Source: Gnetum montanum (Eukaryota; Streptophyta; Gnetopsida; Gnetales; Gnetaceae). From it: DNA of 64,000 bases. The position numbers were made by a program, and so were the translations under genes. The DNA lies in contig MNCI01011137.1 of NCBI GenBank assembly GCA_015680685.1, positions 75,065 to 139,064 on the forward strand. Direction: 5' to 3'. Below are positions 11,286-22,116 of this stretch, one piece after another (the stretch's first letter is position 1; every line of letters begins with the position of its first letter). Under the pieces are notes generated by a model that saw nothing but the letters and a program-made list of their open reading frames with translations, had not been told where the DNA came from and did not search any database.

Positions 11286-13260
11286 ATCATGGGGGAGATG
11301 GCCATCCATGTTAACTATATAAGAAGCTTCTTAGTTTTTCATCCTTTTTTTTACACATACTTTATTTTACATCTTCTTATTTTCATGATTGTTAATATTT
11401 CCTAATTTTTGTTTTACACCATCATTAGTACATTTGCTTTTTTGAATATTTTATACTTTCTTTTATTTTGACATGATTTTCTAACTTTTGTTAATAAGTG
11501 CCAGGCAAAGTGGTAATTCGTTTCTTGATGGTGGTATGTACTTTTCGTTATTTGATTATTGGTGTCTGGATTCTAGCTTTGAATTTTGTTATGGATAATT
11601 AGGACATGGTTCCTTTTCATGCAATAGGCAGTGAGTCCACAACATCCACCTATCCACAAACTCTATAGTTTTTCTTGTTTTGGAAATGTGTTGTCCCTTT
11701 TTCATTAATAAAACTATAACAAATTTGTGACTTTGGTAGTTTTTGGATCTAGAAAAGATTTAAAGGTTTGAATAGGGTATGACGTCAAGGAGATTTGATA
11801 TTCTTTATGCTTTTCTATTTACTTGGGTGCATGCGTGCTTTCATGGATTTCTTACTATTCTATGTCAACTAATAAAGGAAGTTGAATAAGTCTTTGCATG
11901 GTTTTTTTTTCATTTCAAAAAAAAATGATGGGAATTCAAAGCACACCCCATAGACATAATAAATGAATAAGTATTTGCATGTTATCATTTCCATTTCAAA
12001 AATAGAAAAAATGATGGAAATTCAAAGCACATCCCATAGACAAAATAAACAGACTACAAATACTAGTTATGGAACCTGAAAAACATGTTACCCATGCCTA
12101 AAGATCCCCTCTAACTAAGTTTGTTCCTCACTTCCTACTTTTCTTTTCTTCTCTAATTAAGAATGGTGGTTATTTTGTGGATGCATTCTTGTGCCTCAAG
12201 GGGATGGATTGATCTTAGAATGGCAATGCAAAGTCACTGAATATGGTTGGTTTTAGTCTAGACTAAGGATGGATCTTTTCAAGTTATTTAACCATAAAAT
12301 TCACAAGGGACTTCATGTGACCTTAATTAGGAACTCCATTCCACACTCTCTCATCCATATATGCTTTCCATCTTTCACCTTACTACTAGTTTCATGTTCT
12401 TATTTGATGTCCTAGTTTGAAGTGTCAAAATTCTTAGGTCGTTTCTTCTAGGTTTTTTTGTACTTAACCTCCTATAACCATTAATCATCCATGGATCCCA
12501 AAGAGTCCTTGATTTGAAGCTATGCAAGGATAATAAAAGGCATGTGCCTGATTTGGGGAGGACCCACTTGCATATCTTTTGGTTGGATTAGGTAAGTTCT
12601 TTATCGTTCAACATTCTCACAATCAAATCCTTTTTAGCTCTTCATCAATGACATCCAATTATACACATATTCATAACATTTTTCAATGCACTTTCCTTTT
12701 TATCATTGTAAGTTCTTAAACTCTCTTCAAGCATTTCATCCTTTTTGAACTTTTTCAAATTTAATGGACCACTTGTCTATTTTACCCTATTTTTTAGTCT
12801 TCCCACTAACACTCCTAAAGGAATCAATCTACCATAATCACAATCAAGTTGAGTGTAACCATCGATGAGACAAGGTACTTAATAGTTATGTGTTACACAT
12901 TGCATACTAATTTCTGATATTGTTGTGATTGTAGTAGGAAGCATGGACTGGAAGTGGGACTATCTTCACCAAGGATGATTAGGAAGTACCACATGACAAG
13001 GACCATTCATGATCAATGGATCTTCTCTCTCGCTTTTCAACTACCAAGAGGAGTGGATATCAGTTTTGTCTAGGGTGTTCTCTTCTCTTGTCATGAACAC
13101 AGAATTTTGTAAAAGATTGTAATTTATACACTGAGGTACTTAGGAGTCTATTTGTTCCATCTAAGTCAATTGTATGTCAGTCAATAACCCATACCTTTTT
13201 AATATCTTGTAAGGAACTTGTTCCTCCTCTTCTTCACTTGAGGATGAGCTTTCATTCAAT
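11286..13260. other. Element C 3' region between integrase and 3' LTR
   Basis: About 2 kb without a recognisable protein. In Athila elements this position may hold an env-like ORF; I looked for a frame with membrane segments or a conserved order of residues and saw none. It contains an 82-bp tandem duplication (listed separately). Confidence 0.5.
11885..12050 (+). repeat. Tandem duplication, unit about 82 bp
   Basis: Two adjacent copies each contain AATAAGT-TTTGCATG, a T-rich run, ATTTCAAAAA, AATGATGG-AATTCAAAGCACA and CCCATAGACA-AATAAA. The copies differ at several sites, so the duplication is old. Confidence 0.7.
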
Positions 13261-13270
13261 TTTGGGGGTT
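13258..13270 (+). promoter_or_regulatory. Polypurine tract of element C
   Basis: ATTTTGGGGGTT directly precedes the 3' LTR (TGATGA at 13271). A G-run at this position is where plus-strand DNA synthesis is primed in gypsy elements. Confidence 0.6.
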
Positions 13271-14133
13271 TGATGAATCATGTTTTGACTAGCTTCGATA
13301 TTGCATATTCGATATTAGAGCCTCAATATCAGATACCCAATGTTGAAGTCGAAGACATAATGTCAAATATTTGATATCATAGGGTATATGCTGACCTATA
13401 AATATAGTGCTTCAGCTTAGAGTTTTCATCAATTTTTAATCAGTTTTTTTGTCATAGATAGCAAAGCTCTTGTAGTTTATTTTCTATAGAGTTAGAATAT
13501 TTTTTGAGTGTGTACAAATCCTTTTTTAAGCATTGATGTACCTGAGCACAATAGTATGATGGGAATAAAAATGAACTCTTTTGATCATCCTTATAGCACT
13601 AAGAATAGATTAATGTTTGCTTGATGAATTTAATATTCATACACTATAGTTTCATGCACTTCGCTTTAATGCACTTTAATTAAGCAATTAATTTTCAATT
13701 GTTAATGAACACAACCATGAGCACCTCGAGCATACATGTAGCACTTGTTAACCCAGAAACACTTAACATTTGATAGCCCAACAATGCTATAAATATTTAG
13801 GATGTATCTAGAAAGTGGAAACGAGTACTTGTGTTAGGCTAGTTAGGCAGTAGATGAATTAGATATTAAATTACTCTAACTTTCATTCTTGTTGTAGGTG
13901 ATTAAATTTATAAAATATAAAATGATAAAAATCATGTACCTTAATTACACTAAAACCATATCCTTGAGCTTCACAAGTGTAGTTGGGAAGACAATAAATG
14001 TTCTCAACACCCATTTCACTTCCTAGAGAATTAGTGCACTGGATAACTATAGGTTTATTAAATTTGACTAGATCACATGTGAATTCCTTATTGATTCATA
14101 TGGTTGGATGTATGGGTACCTTGCTACTTATCA
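13271..14133 (+). repeat. 3' LTR of element C
   Basis: 863 bp, TGATGAATCATG to CTACTTATCA, the partner of 4113-4963. It is followed directly by the second ACAAG target copy. Its TATA box is at 13397-13404. Confidence 0.93.
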
Positions 14134-15494
14134 ACAAGTATTTAATTATGTATATTTAGTTAATTATATTCAATCTTTATTATGCATTTTTATATTTTAT
14201 TATGCACATGTGATTATATAATACTTTGCTCATGGAGTAATTTTGGAATCTCACCTAAGCCAAATCATGTTGCTTGTTACTTTTTGTTATTAAATTAGGA
14301 TTTGGAGTTCATTTCTAATTATAATTTAATATTGCATAAATCAGATTTGTTAAGGAAGTAGCTTAGAATGATGTCTAACCTAAATTCTAACCTTACCAAT
14401 GTGTCTAGAACATTTGAAAACATAGATTTTGATCCTTAATTTACTAGAATTGGAGGTAAAATTCTCGAGATATCACATTTTCTAATTTGTTAAAATATTG
14501 TAAAAGTTTTGGCATTTGAATTGAGCAACCATGAAAACTCATCCTTAGATGAGATCTCAGTGTACAATTTACTAGAGTACTTGATGAGGATCTCATAAGT
14601 TCAAATGGAGTTTGATTTGAAGCCTTAGAGTGCATGTTACAAGTAGTTGAGTGGAAAGAGAGAAAATTAGCAAAATTAACTTATAAAAATAATTTTGAAA
14701 ATAAAGGAAATAAAATAAAAATAAAATCAAAATCAAACTTCATTTAACATCAACGTTGCCATTTCAAAGCACGTTCACGTGCAAAATAGAAAAAGAATAT
14801 ATGTTATATGCACGCATATAACATATGCAGATGCTATATGCATATTACGCAAATTACATTTGTTTTCTCCTCTCCTTCACTTTTTCCTCTACCACCTCAC
14901 CTACTATTTGTTTTCTACTACTATTTTTTGCATAACCATCATTTTTTCAAAACCATGTTCCATTGTGTTTTTGTATAAAGACATTTTTGCCTTTTCTTCT
15001 TTGTTTTGAAGTCTATTTGAGCTTGGTTTCTTCCATTCCTCCCCTTGTAAATAAGTAGTAGCCCTAGATACATCTCATTGCAATTTGTAGAAGGGTATTG
15101 GGTGCAACAAGTTAAGCAAGGAAAAGAAAAATTGAGAGTGTTAGAAGGAAAAGAGATATGCTAGGAAAATTTTGGAAGCCTTGCTAACACAAGGAAGTTT
15201 ATTTTATTTTCCTTTCACATAGCTACCCCATATTGTTATGGATTTTCTATCTCTCCTCCCTACTCTCTACTCTTCTTCTATGATTTTGATTAATATGATG
15301 AGATTCTAGTAGATTTTTCTTTATTTCAGACTTGTTTTTGGTCTTTTAATTGCATTTTGTCCCTTTTTCTAGCTTTTGCCAAATTTTTAGAATTATGGAA
15401 ATATTTTCCAACTTGCCTTTTGGATATTTTATGAATATGTTGACTATGCTCATGGCATAAACATGAATTTGTGAGAATTTTGGCTACCATGGAT

Positions 15495-15645
15495 TTGACT
15501 ATTTTGGAAATCATTTAGATTTTGGAATAAAATAATAACATTTTTGAGGCAAGAATTTTGTGAAATTTGAGCTTTTATGGATTTTGGTCATTTTGGAAAT
15601 CATTTGGATTTTTGGAATGAAATAATGATATTTATGTGAACGTTT
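15495..15645 (+). repeat. Imperfect tandem repeat in element B LTR, unit about 90 bp
   Basis: Two copies of a unit around TTTTGGAAATCATTTGGATTTTGGAAT-AAATAATGA, with a GAATTTTGTGA-type spacer. Confidence 0.6.
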
Positions 15646-15839
15646 GGGCTTAGTTGGTAGTTAGAGCTATGAATATTTTAGATGTTCCCCTTTGGCATGC
15701 AGTAGTGATGTGTTCTTTAGTGGGACTCATTACATAAGAACAAGGATTGTTGGATGGATTTCTTGCCTTGGATTTTGATTCATATGTTCATGTGAGGTTA
15801 TGGATTTACCCAAGTCCATGGCATTGAGTAGTTGAGTTT

Positions 15840-16250
15840 AGTGGAGTTGCAGTGAGGCATAGTCAAGACCTATATTTTTGATGATACATGTGCCTTAGCA
15901 ATTTAGGATGTTAGTAGTGAGGCTGTTGCAAAGACCCAGCCATGAGTGACTTGTTTGGGATCACAAGGCTAATCTGATGATAGTAGTGAGATTATTCCAA
16001 GAGTTATAAGTGAGTTCCTTTGGTAGTGAGGGTAGCCAAGACCTAGCCTTTAGAGATGCCTAGTTAAAATATACATTCTTTTGATGTTTCTTAGATAATT
16101 TGTGATATTTTTAAACATTGAAGTAATTTAAAGGATAATCCAATGATAGTAGTGAGACTATCCGAAGACTTGGTGGTTCATGTTGGTAGTAAGAGTAATC
16201 AAGACCTAGCCTTTAGTGATGCCTAAATAAAATATACATTCTTTTGGAAT
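15840..16250 (+). repeat. Diverged tandem repeats in element B LTR, main unit about 170 bp
   Basis: A pair of blocks ending in AAGACCTAGCCTTTAG-GATGCCTA, AATATACATTCTTTT (about 16024-16085 and 16192-16250), together with several shorter TAGTAGTGAGACTATTCC-like words between 15840 and 16170. Below, 16250-16340 is a degenerate TTTTGGATTT low-complexity run. Confidence 0.6.
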
Positions 16251-17138
16251 TTTGGACTTCTTTTGGATTTGGATTTCTTTTCGATTTTTGGATTTCCTTT
16301 GGATTTTGGAAATTTTTTTGGCCATTTTGGATTTAGAAACATTTTAGAATATTTTATTGGAAACCTTTTTCTAGTCCATATTCTACAACTTTTGGCCTTG
16401 AAATTTTATGCTCCATGAAGAGGAAAACATAATAACCTTTCTTATTTAAGGAGTTTTGACTCCTGCATTTTGATGCAAGGAAACTCTAGAAGAGGGACAT
16501 AATATGAAAAGTTACTAAATTTTGTGCAACATGGACCTTCTAAACTTCAAAAATAATTTTTATATATTTTGTATTTTTGTAAAATAGAAACCTTATCCAC
16601 TTTTTGAATATTTGAGCCATGTATATATTTTTGTAAATAAATAATAAAGTATGATAGATATGAATTTGCCATTTTTGCCATTGGGACCATGAGATTACAA
16701 GGAACATTTTTCATTTCAACACATCCTATATGTTTAGAAAATTTTAATATTATTTATTATGTATTAATATTCTATTATTTAATTTAGTAAACTTCAAATG
16801 TGAATATTTTTATTTGTAGATAATTGATTGAGGTGAAACAAGTGTTGTTAGGATCATTATTTTATGTATTATTTTATAATCTAATTAGTGAAATTTTAAG
16901 ACAACTTTCTTTTTGTGGCTATTCAAATCTCTAATTTTCTCGAAGTATATGTGGGTATTATAAAATTTTGTTGTTCTATATTGCTTTACTGTATTTATGC
17001 TTCTAATCAATAATTTTTAAGTATTTTGCCACTTCCATTTGAGTTATTAAATCAAGGTTAAATCCATATTATTAGGGTTTCACAGCATATCTATTAGTTA
17101 TTTATAGGACCTTATAGATAATTATTAGTGGTGTTACA

Positions 17139-17440
17139 TATAACTTCAACCCACTTTGTAAAATACTCAGTTATGGTGATGATGAAACTATGCCCTGCAA
17201 AGGACATAGGAGTTATATGTCCAATGACATTGATGCCCCATCACTAGAACGACCATGTGATTTGAGTGATGTGTAACTTAATTGGTGGCAAATGTATTTG
17301 GTTGTTGTACCATTGAAAGATGTCATAATTTTTAGCTTTCTGTAGGTAGTCACTTCTCATATAGAGCTAATAGTATCCTAGGAAGATAATATTTATGGCC
17401 ATGGCTCTAGGTCCTATATGGCTTTCTCATATGTCATCAT
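17139..17440 (-). pseudogene. Integrase, N-terminal part (element A pol, piece 1)
   Basis: Read on minus this begins near 17435 with HIGPRAMAINIIFLGYYW, the zinc-binding region; the Cys pair is lost, reading YDIFQWYNN where element F has CDMCQHHAN. It continues through ITQITWSF-WWGINVIGHITP, where the first catalytic Asp (G-L-D-I-I-G-P in F) is now Asn. It ends at FTKWVEV exactly at the element B boundary. The continuation is at 3812 and below. The block order and spacing match element F at 54840-55130 closely. Confidence 0.85.
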
Positions 17441-17874
17441 GAACCTACTCAAGTACCATGCATGCTAACAATATACCATTGTAAGACCTTTGACATAGTG
17501 TGTTATTGACTACGATGACATATTATTTTGATCATTTACACACAACATCATTTTGAGAGGTAGTTAGGTTCTATGGAGGTTCACCATGCATTAGGTAAAA
17601 CTTGATATCTTCATACACTCTTGTTGAGAAGCATTATCAATGGTGGCTATAGAGTTACCTTGAGTATTTTGCACAATGGGAAGAGCACAATTTCCCATCA
17701 AGGAAAGTAGCTTGCTAAATACATCAAGATTCATACTTAGGGATAAGGTTATAATGATGTCATCTAAGGTGTTCTCAACTTAGGAAATGTGTTGGATACA
17801 AATATATATAAATTATAGTAGAATCATTTTCGCTAGATCATAGTAAGGTTGTAAATGTTTAGCTTTGCAAGTGT
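17441..17874 (-). other. Element A pol, spacer between archaeal-type RNase H and integrase
   Basis: Corresponds by position to the 0.4-kb spacer at 54400-54775 in element F. Coding-like on minus but full of stops; no domain was identified. Confidence 0.45.
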
Positions 17875-18270
17875 AGACCTTGGTTACTTGGTTAACCACT
17901 AATTGGAAATGATATTTTATCATTAAAAATGTAATTTCATGGCTATAAGATATCATCATCCCTCTAATTAACCCTTCATATTCCACTATGTTGTTATTAC
18001 ATGGAAATTAATAATAATAAGCAAAAGGTTAAATCTCACCAAAGGGAAGTGTTATGATAATAGCAACATTGGCTCCATGTGAAGTTTAAGCTTCATTAAA
18101 GTGCATGATGGCTTGATATCCTTTGGGTACCTTGTTGACAATGTTGACATGTTCATTGGGGAATTCATGATCTATGGCTGCAACTATAGATAACTCTAGA
18201 TTGGCTATTATGGCCTTCCACTGAGCTATACATCTACCCTTGTAAATGTTGGTCATGATGGTCCTTAGTA
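17875..18270 (-). pseudogene. Archaeal-type RNase H (aRNH) of element A
   Basis: Second RNase H domain, known in Tat-lineage gypsy elements, located between the ordinary RNase H and integrase. On minus the frame gives QAIMHFNEA (first catalytic Asp changed to Asn; F has HFDGA), then SHGANVAIIITLPFGEI, then NNIVEYEGLIRGM with the catalytic Glu kept, then a lost G-D-S block and FQLVVNQVTK. The same order is seen at 54130-54390 in element F. Several stops are present. Confidence 0.8.
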
Positions 18271-18640
18271 CGTTATTCTTACCTTGATTTGGCTCCTAAA
18301 GAGGTAGTGTCTCCATTTCTTCAAAGAGAAGACCAAAGCTAGGTAGTGCTCCTTGATTTACATGTATAGGGTTTCATAAGCTATCAATGCATGACTCAAG
18401 GAGTAGATAGGTAACTCTACTCTATTGTCTCATTTTTGATAAAGCAAAGAGGTTATGGATGTTTCAGAGATTGTCAAGTAGATATAGAATGGTTTATCTT
18501 TTTGAGGGGGGTACAAGGTAGGTAATTAGGCCAATTCTTACTTGATACTATCAAAGGCTTATTGACATTGATCTATTCACTCATAGTGAACTTCCTTCTT
18601 AAGAAAATATGGCATAGATTGTAGCTTATCCATGAGTGTC
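18271..18640 (-). pseudogene. RNase H / tether domain of element A
   Basis: Minus-strand frame with DKPFYIYLTISETSITSLLYQ (near 18500), then a Ser-His-Ala-Leu and an alternating hydrophobic stretch ending in LKKWRHYL-like residues. It parallels 53682-54060 in element F. Heavily interrupted. Confidence 0.7.
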
Positions 18641-19345
18641 GAGATGAACCTATGAATAAATTGCAATCTACCTAGTAGACGTCATAGTTCCTTAAGGTTG
18701 CTAGGTATTGATAAGTTGGATATGACCTTAAAATTATCAAGATCAACTTGTATTCCTACCTTAGACACTATGAAAGCAAGCATTTTACTGGTTTTAATAC
18801 TGAAGGCATACTTCTCAAGGTTAAGTACAAGCTCATATTTGAGACATCGTTGAAGTATTAGGTTTAGGTCATGAGCATGATCACTGGCCATCTTGGAATT
18901 TACACCTATATCATATAATAACCCTAGTATGTAGTCACTAAATATGTAGGTCATGGCTCGTTAATAGATTACACCTACATTTTTCAAACTAAATGACATC
19001 ATTGTGTAATAGAAAATTTCCTAAGGAGTCTTGAAGGTCATATAGAGTTGATGCTCTCGATTAATTCTCACTTGGGTATATCTTAAGAATCCATCTATAA
19101 ATGATAACAAGGCATGGTTAGTCATAATATTGATAACGTTATTAATACTAGACAAAGGAAAATCATCTTTAACGGAAATCAACATAGATATGAATACTTC
19201 TATTTTTCATAGGAACTACCACTATGTTAGACACCCAATCTACGTAATTGATGGTTTGGATGAAACCAACTTGGTAAAGCATCTTCATCTCATCACAAAT
19301 TGCTAGGGCTAAGTCTAGTCTAATCTTACAAACCTTTTTCTTAAC
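18641..19345 (-). pseudogene. Reverse transcriptase of element A
   Basis: The minus-strand frame carries the Tat-type RT order. First comes a primer-grip-side block (ALAICDEMKMLYQVGFIQ, WVSNIVVVPMKN), then a decayed fingers/palm region with the F-x-D block obscured by stops. The cleanest piece (18682-18954) starts MTYIFSDYILGLLYDIGVNS and includes DLNLILQRCLKYELVLNLEK and MLAFIVSKVGIQVD. The catalytic Y-x-D-D box is altered to LLYDIG. Close in order to element F 52830-53450. Confidence 0.85.
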
Positions 19346-19753
19346 AGGTTTAATACTAGGAACAAGTATGATGTTATATTACACTGAACATGGATAAAGT
19401 CCTGGCATGTATTCATATGACCAAGTAAAGGCTTTAATGTTATCTTGAAGGATCTTGGTGATGTCTTAGACCATCTAGAATTATAGTGAGGAACTTAATT
19501 TTAGTGTTTTCTTCTCATCATTATGTATTGTAATGGCAATTTCAACTAGGAAGTCCTCCATGATATCCCTGGCCTCTAAATCAAGAGTTTTAACTATGTA
19601 ATTAGGCCACTCTAGGGACTTCTCCATTAAAGCTATATGATCAAATAAGCTCCTAGGATCAAGATCTATGCATTTTAGGTTAACTGATCATTTGATATCA
19701 CCATGGGGTCTAATTAGGTTCAATGGTAGGTTGAATTGTGTTCATGTATCCAT
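19346..19753 (-). pseudogene. Protease-RT connecting region of element A pol
   Basis: Starts with an ATG at 19753 (MDT-stop-TQFNLPLNLIRPHGDIK). It contains LDLEARDIMEDFLVEIAIT and NIKAFTWSYEYMPGLYPC, directly comparable to AGPHGKLA, LDLEARDVTKDPLIEAPIT and NIKVFAWSYNDMPGLEPW in element F (52443-52800). The W-S-Y-x-x-M-P-G-L block is a standard lead-in to gypsy RT. The fact that both elements appear to restart here with their own ATG suggests RT is read as a separate ORF downstream of the antisense gene. Confidence 0.75.
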
Positions 19754-19839
19754 GACTTGATTCCTGCATGTCAACAAAGGCACATTAAGTAACATTTGTA
19801 CTAAATAATTATCAGATAATGTCAAAATAGTGCAAAATA

Positions 19840-20530
19840 ACATGGTAAACTAAGGTTAAGAAAGGTAGATCGAGATGCAACAAGGTGGAACAAGGGACAA
19901 ATTATGCCAAATGATGTAGATTATTGACCAAATAAGATCAAAACCATGAAAAATGATGTAACACTAGGTCGAATGAAGTCTTAATGATGTCATATAACAC
20001 CAAATGATGTCAAATGATGGTAAATGGTAGTAGAACTATGCCAAGAAAGGTTTAATGATATCAAAATGGGGTAAAATGAGGCCAAATGATGTCAAAAATG
20101 ATGAAAAAGAATGTTGAACAAGGTCAAATAATGTCAAACGATATCAAATGAAACAAAAATGATGAAAAATGACATCAAATGGTGTCAAATGACACTAAAT
20201 GATGGAAAATGATACCCAATTATGTCAAATGATATGAAAATTATGTAAAATAATGTTTAATCATATCAAATGACATCAAATGATGGAAAAATGATGAAAA
20301 ATGTTATCAAATAGTATCAAATGATGTTGAATGATTCCTAATGAAGGAAAAATGATGAAAAATGGTATTGAATGACATCAAATGATGTCAAATAATACCA
20401 AATGATATCAAAATGATAAAAAATGATGTCAAATGATATCAAATTGTGTTGAAATGATTTAAAGTAATGTTGAATGGTGTTGAATGACCAAATGATATCA
20501 AATGATGTAGAAGAAGGTCAAACAAGGTTA
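19840..20530. repeat. Degenerate TGATGTCAAATGATG minisatellite
   Basis: About 700 bp of short, imperfect repeats of words such as AATGATGTCAAATGATATCAAATGATG (basic unit near 12-21 bp). It lies immediately upstream (in A's sense) of the RT ORF, the same relative position as the tandem array at 51960-52315 in element F. Confidence 0.85.
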
Positions 20531-20809
20531 AAAATTATGTTAACTAATAATATTTATTTTTTAGTTTCTTTCATGATCAAAATAAGAAAAAACCTACTAA
20601 AAATAGGCTATGAATTATTAAAATAAGCTTGAATTTAGAAACAACAAGCCATATATTGCTACAATAAGAAACAATATAGTGAAAAAAGGATATAAATTGT
20701 TATAACAAGTAAAAATTTAGTGAAAATAATTAAAAGGATGGGGAATTTTGTGAAAACTAGCTATAAACTATTAGAACAATTATTTTTCTAGTTAGAATAT
20801 TCAAAAAAG
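20531..20809. other. A/T-rich spacer of element A
   Basis: Low-complexity AATTGTTA/AAACAAT-type sequence. No gene or domain seen. Confidence 0.4.
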
Positions 20810-21910
20810 ATATAAATGAATTTTTCCAGCATGTAGGGTTTGATTTCCCAGCATGTGAGGATTGTGTGACATACCCACAACATGTGGGAGCTAAATCCTC
20901 AATGTGTGAAGCTTTTTTACCAACTTTATGGCTTTTTTGAATTAATTTCACTCTATTTAGGTAGTGTAGGGCTAGTTCAAGGGTTGTTTAACCATTCTAG
21001 GTAGTGTATGGTCAATTTTGAGTAGGGTTATGACTTGCTAGAGTTCCACATGCTACCTCACATGCTGCCACAATGTGTGGGAATAACTTTCCTAGTGTGT
21101 GAGGTTAACATCTAGTTTTTACAACTTGTGAAGATGACTTTCCTATTCAATTTTCCATCCTAGTTCATATGGGACCCACTAGGCAATTGATAAAATTTTT
21201 TGAACATGATGAATCTTGGTGTAGGACTTACATGCTGCTTCACAAACTATCACAATGTGCGAATAGGTGCTCAAACATGTGGAATGTAACCATGATAGTT
21301 TGTAGGAATTTTGGCTCTATTTTTGGATTTTCCAAGCTTCAATGGTATCATCCAAGCTACGAGGAGAGATTTACAACATGTTGATTAATTTTAGAAGTTC
21401 TTAGTGTCTCACACGCTACCATGGAATGTGGGACATGTCTCCCTAGAATGTGGGCACTTGTGGATGAAATCCCAACATATGGAAATGAAGTTTCCAACAT
21501 ATGAGTAGTTTTAGATGGACTTTTGACATGTTCAAATATTTTTGACTTTTTTTCAAGTTTTCTAGGGCACACTAGATAATGTATGGGCAAGTTTGGTAAG
21601 GGAAATGACTAGCGTAGGCTTTGCACACTACTTCACATGATAACACAACATGTGAAATAGGATTCCCCACCATGTGGAAATTTTAAAGTTTATTCATAGT
21701 GTGTGGGGTTGCCTGGTGTTCTTGCCCAATTCCTATCGGATCCATTTATAGTTAAATTGTTAGCATGTAAGCCTATGAAGTGAAAACCCCAAGAAAATCT
21801 CAATGTGTAAGGCCTATTTCTTATCTATTTTTTCAACCATAGTGTGTATAAGGTATTTCTTAGCATATAGAGGGTTTCATGGGTAGCATGTGGGCATTGT
21901 GAGAGGATTT
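20810..21910. repeat. Scattered CACATGCT / AGCATGTGGG palindromic repeats
   Basis: At least fifteen spaced copies of words such as CACATGCTGCC, AATGTGTGGGA and CAACATGTGGGA, in both senses, set 40-80 bp apart. Shared with 2195-2345 and the right edge. Open stretches here (20757-20951, 21169-21384, 21357-21590) arise from these repeats and are not credible genes. Confidence 0.65.
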
Positions 21911-22116
21911 TTAACATCAAAACCTAATGTGAGCTTATTTTCTCAACTAGTTTCATTTGAGCAATGTGTAGGAACTAGATTTTGTGGTTAAAAATCCAAA
22001 TACCTAACGTTTGATGGTAACTTCAATTTTTACCCATCCTTGTGCACAACATGATTGTAGTAGATCCAAGGGTTTCAACCTTTTTTCTATAGCAATGAAG
22101 GTAGAACTTTGCAATC

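Larger units (their letters stand above)
4113..14133 (+). mobile_element. Element C: complete 10.0-kb Athila-like Ty3/gypsy retrotransposon
   Basis: Two LTRs of 851 and 863 bp bound the element; each begins TGATGA and ends TCATCA (perfect short inverted ends). A perfect 5-bp target duplication (ACAAG) lies at 4108-4112 and 14134-14138. Inside, in plus orientation, are a tRNA-Asp-type primer site, gag, aspartic protease, RT, RNase H, integrase, a 2-kb non-coding 3' region and a G-rich polypurine tract. RT residues such as MPFGLCNALATFQ and a protease block GRAWLSTVDVR fit the Athila lineage. The LTRs differ at many sites, so the insertion is old, and every coding domain has stops. It lies inside element B. 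Confidence 0.92.
3813..17138. mobile_element. Element B: about 3.3-kb solo LTR inserted in element A integrase, itself holding element C
   Basis: The outer sequence (3813-4112 plus 14139-17138) starts TGTTACA and ends GTGTTACA, the TG...CA form of an LTR. It is flanked by an imperfect 5-bp duplication (AATAG at 3808-3812, TATAA at 17139-17143). Its removal rejoins element A's integrase frame. It carries no gag or pol and I found no second LTR copy inside, so a solo LTR left by LTR-LTR recombination fits best. A non-autonomous element without coding capacity is the alternative. A 3.3-kb LTR is long but within the known range for Ty3/gypsy elements. Confidence 0.7.
14139..17138. repeat. Element B, right segment of the solo LTR
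   Basis: 3.0 kb, A/T-rich, without gag or pol similarity. The 14-15 kb part contains a short inverted cluster of ATATG/CATAT words (14799-14855). 15035-15090 is a plausible transcription start region (GTAAATAAGTAGTAGCCC), but without a clear TATA box. The end GTGTTACA mirrors the start TGTTACA of the left segment. Open stretches on either strand, such as 14779-15009, look incidental. Confidence 0.65.

Noticed and set aside
11286-13260. Envelope-like ORF expected in some Athila elements
   Set aside because: No followable frame, signal peptide or membrane anchor was seen.
19840-20530. Short spaced repeats as a possible CRISPR array
   Set aside because: Units are imperfect, lack unique spacers of fixed length, and the context is plant retrotransposon DNA.
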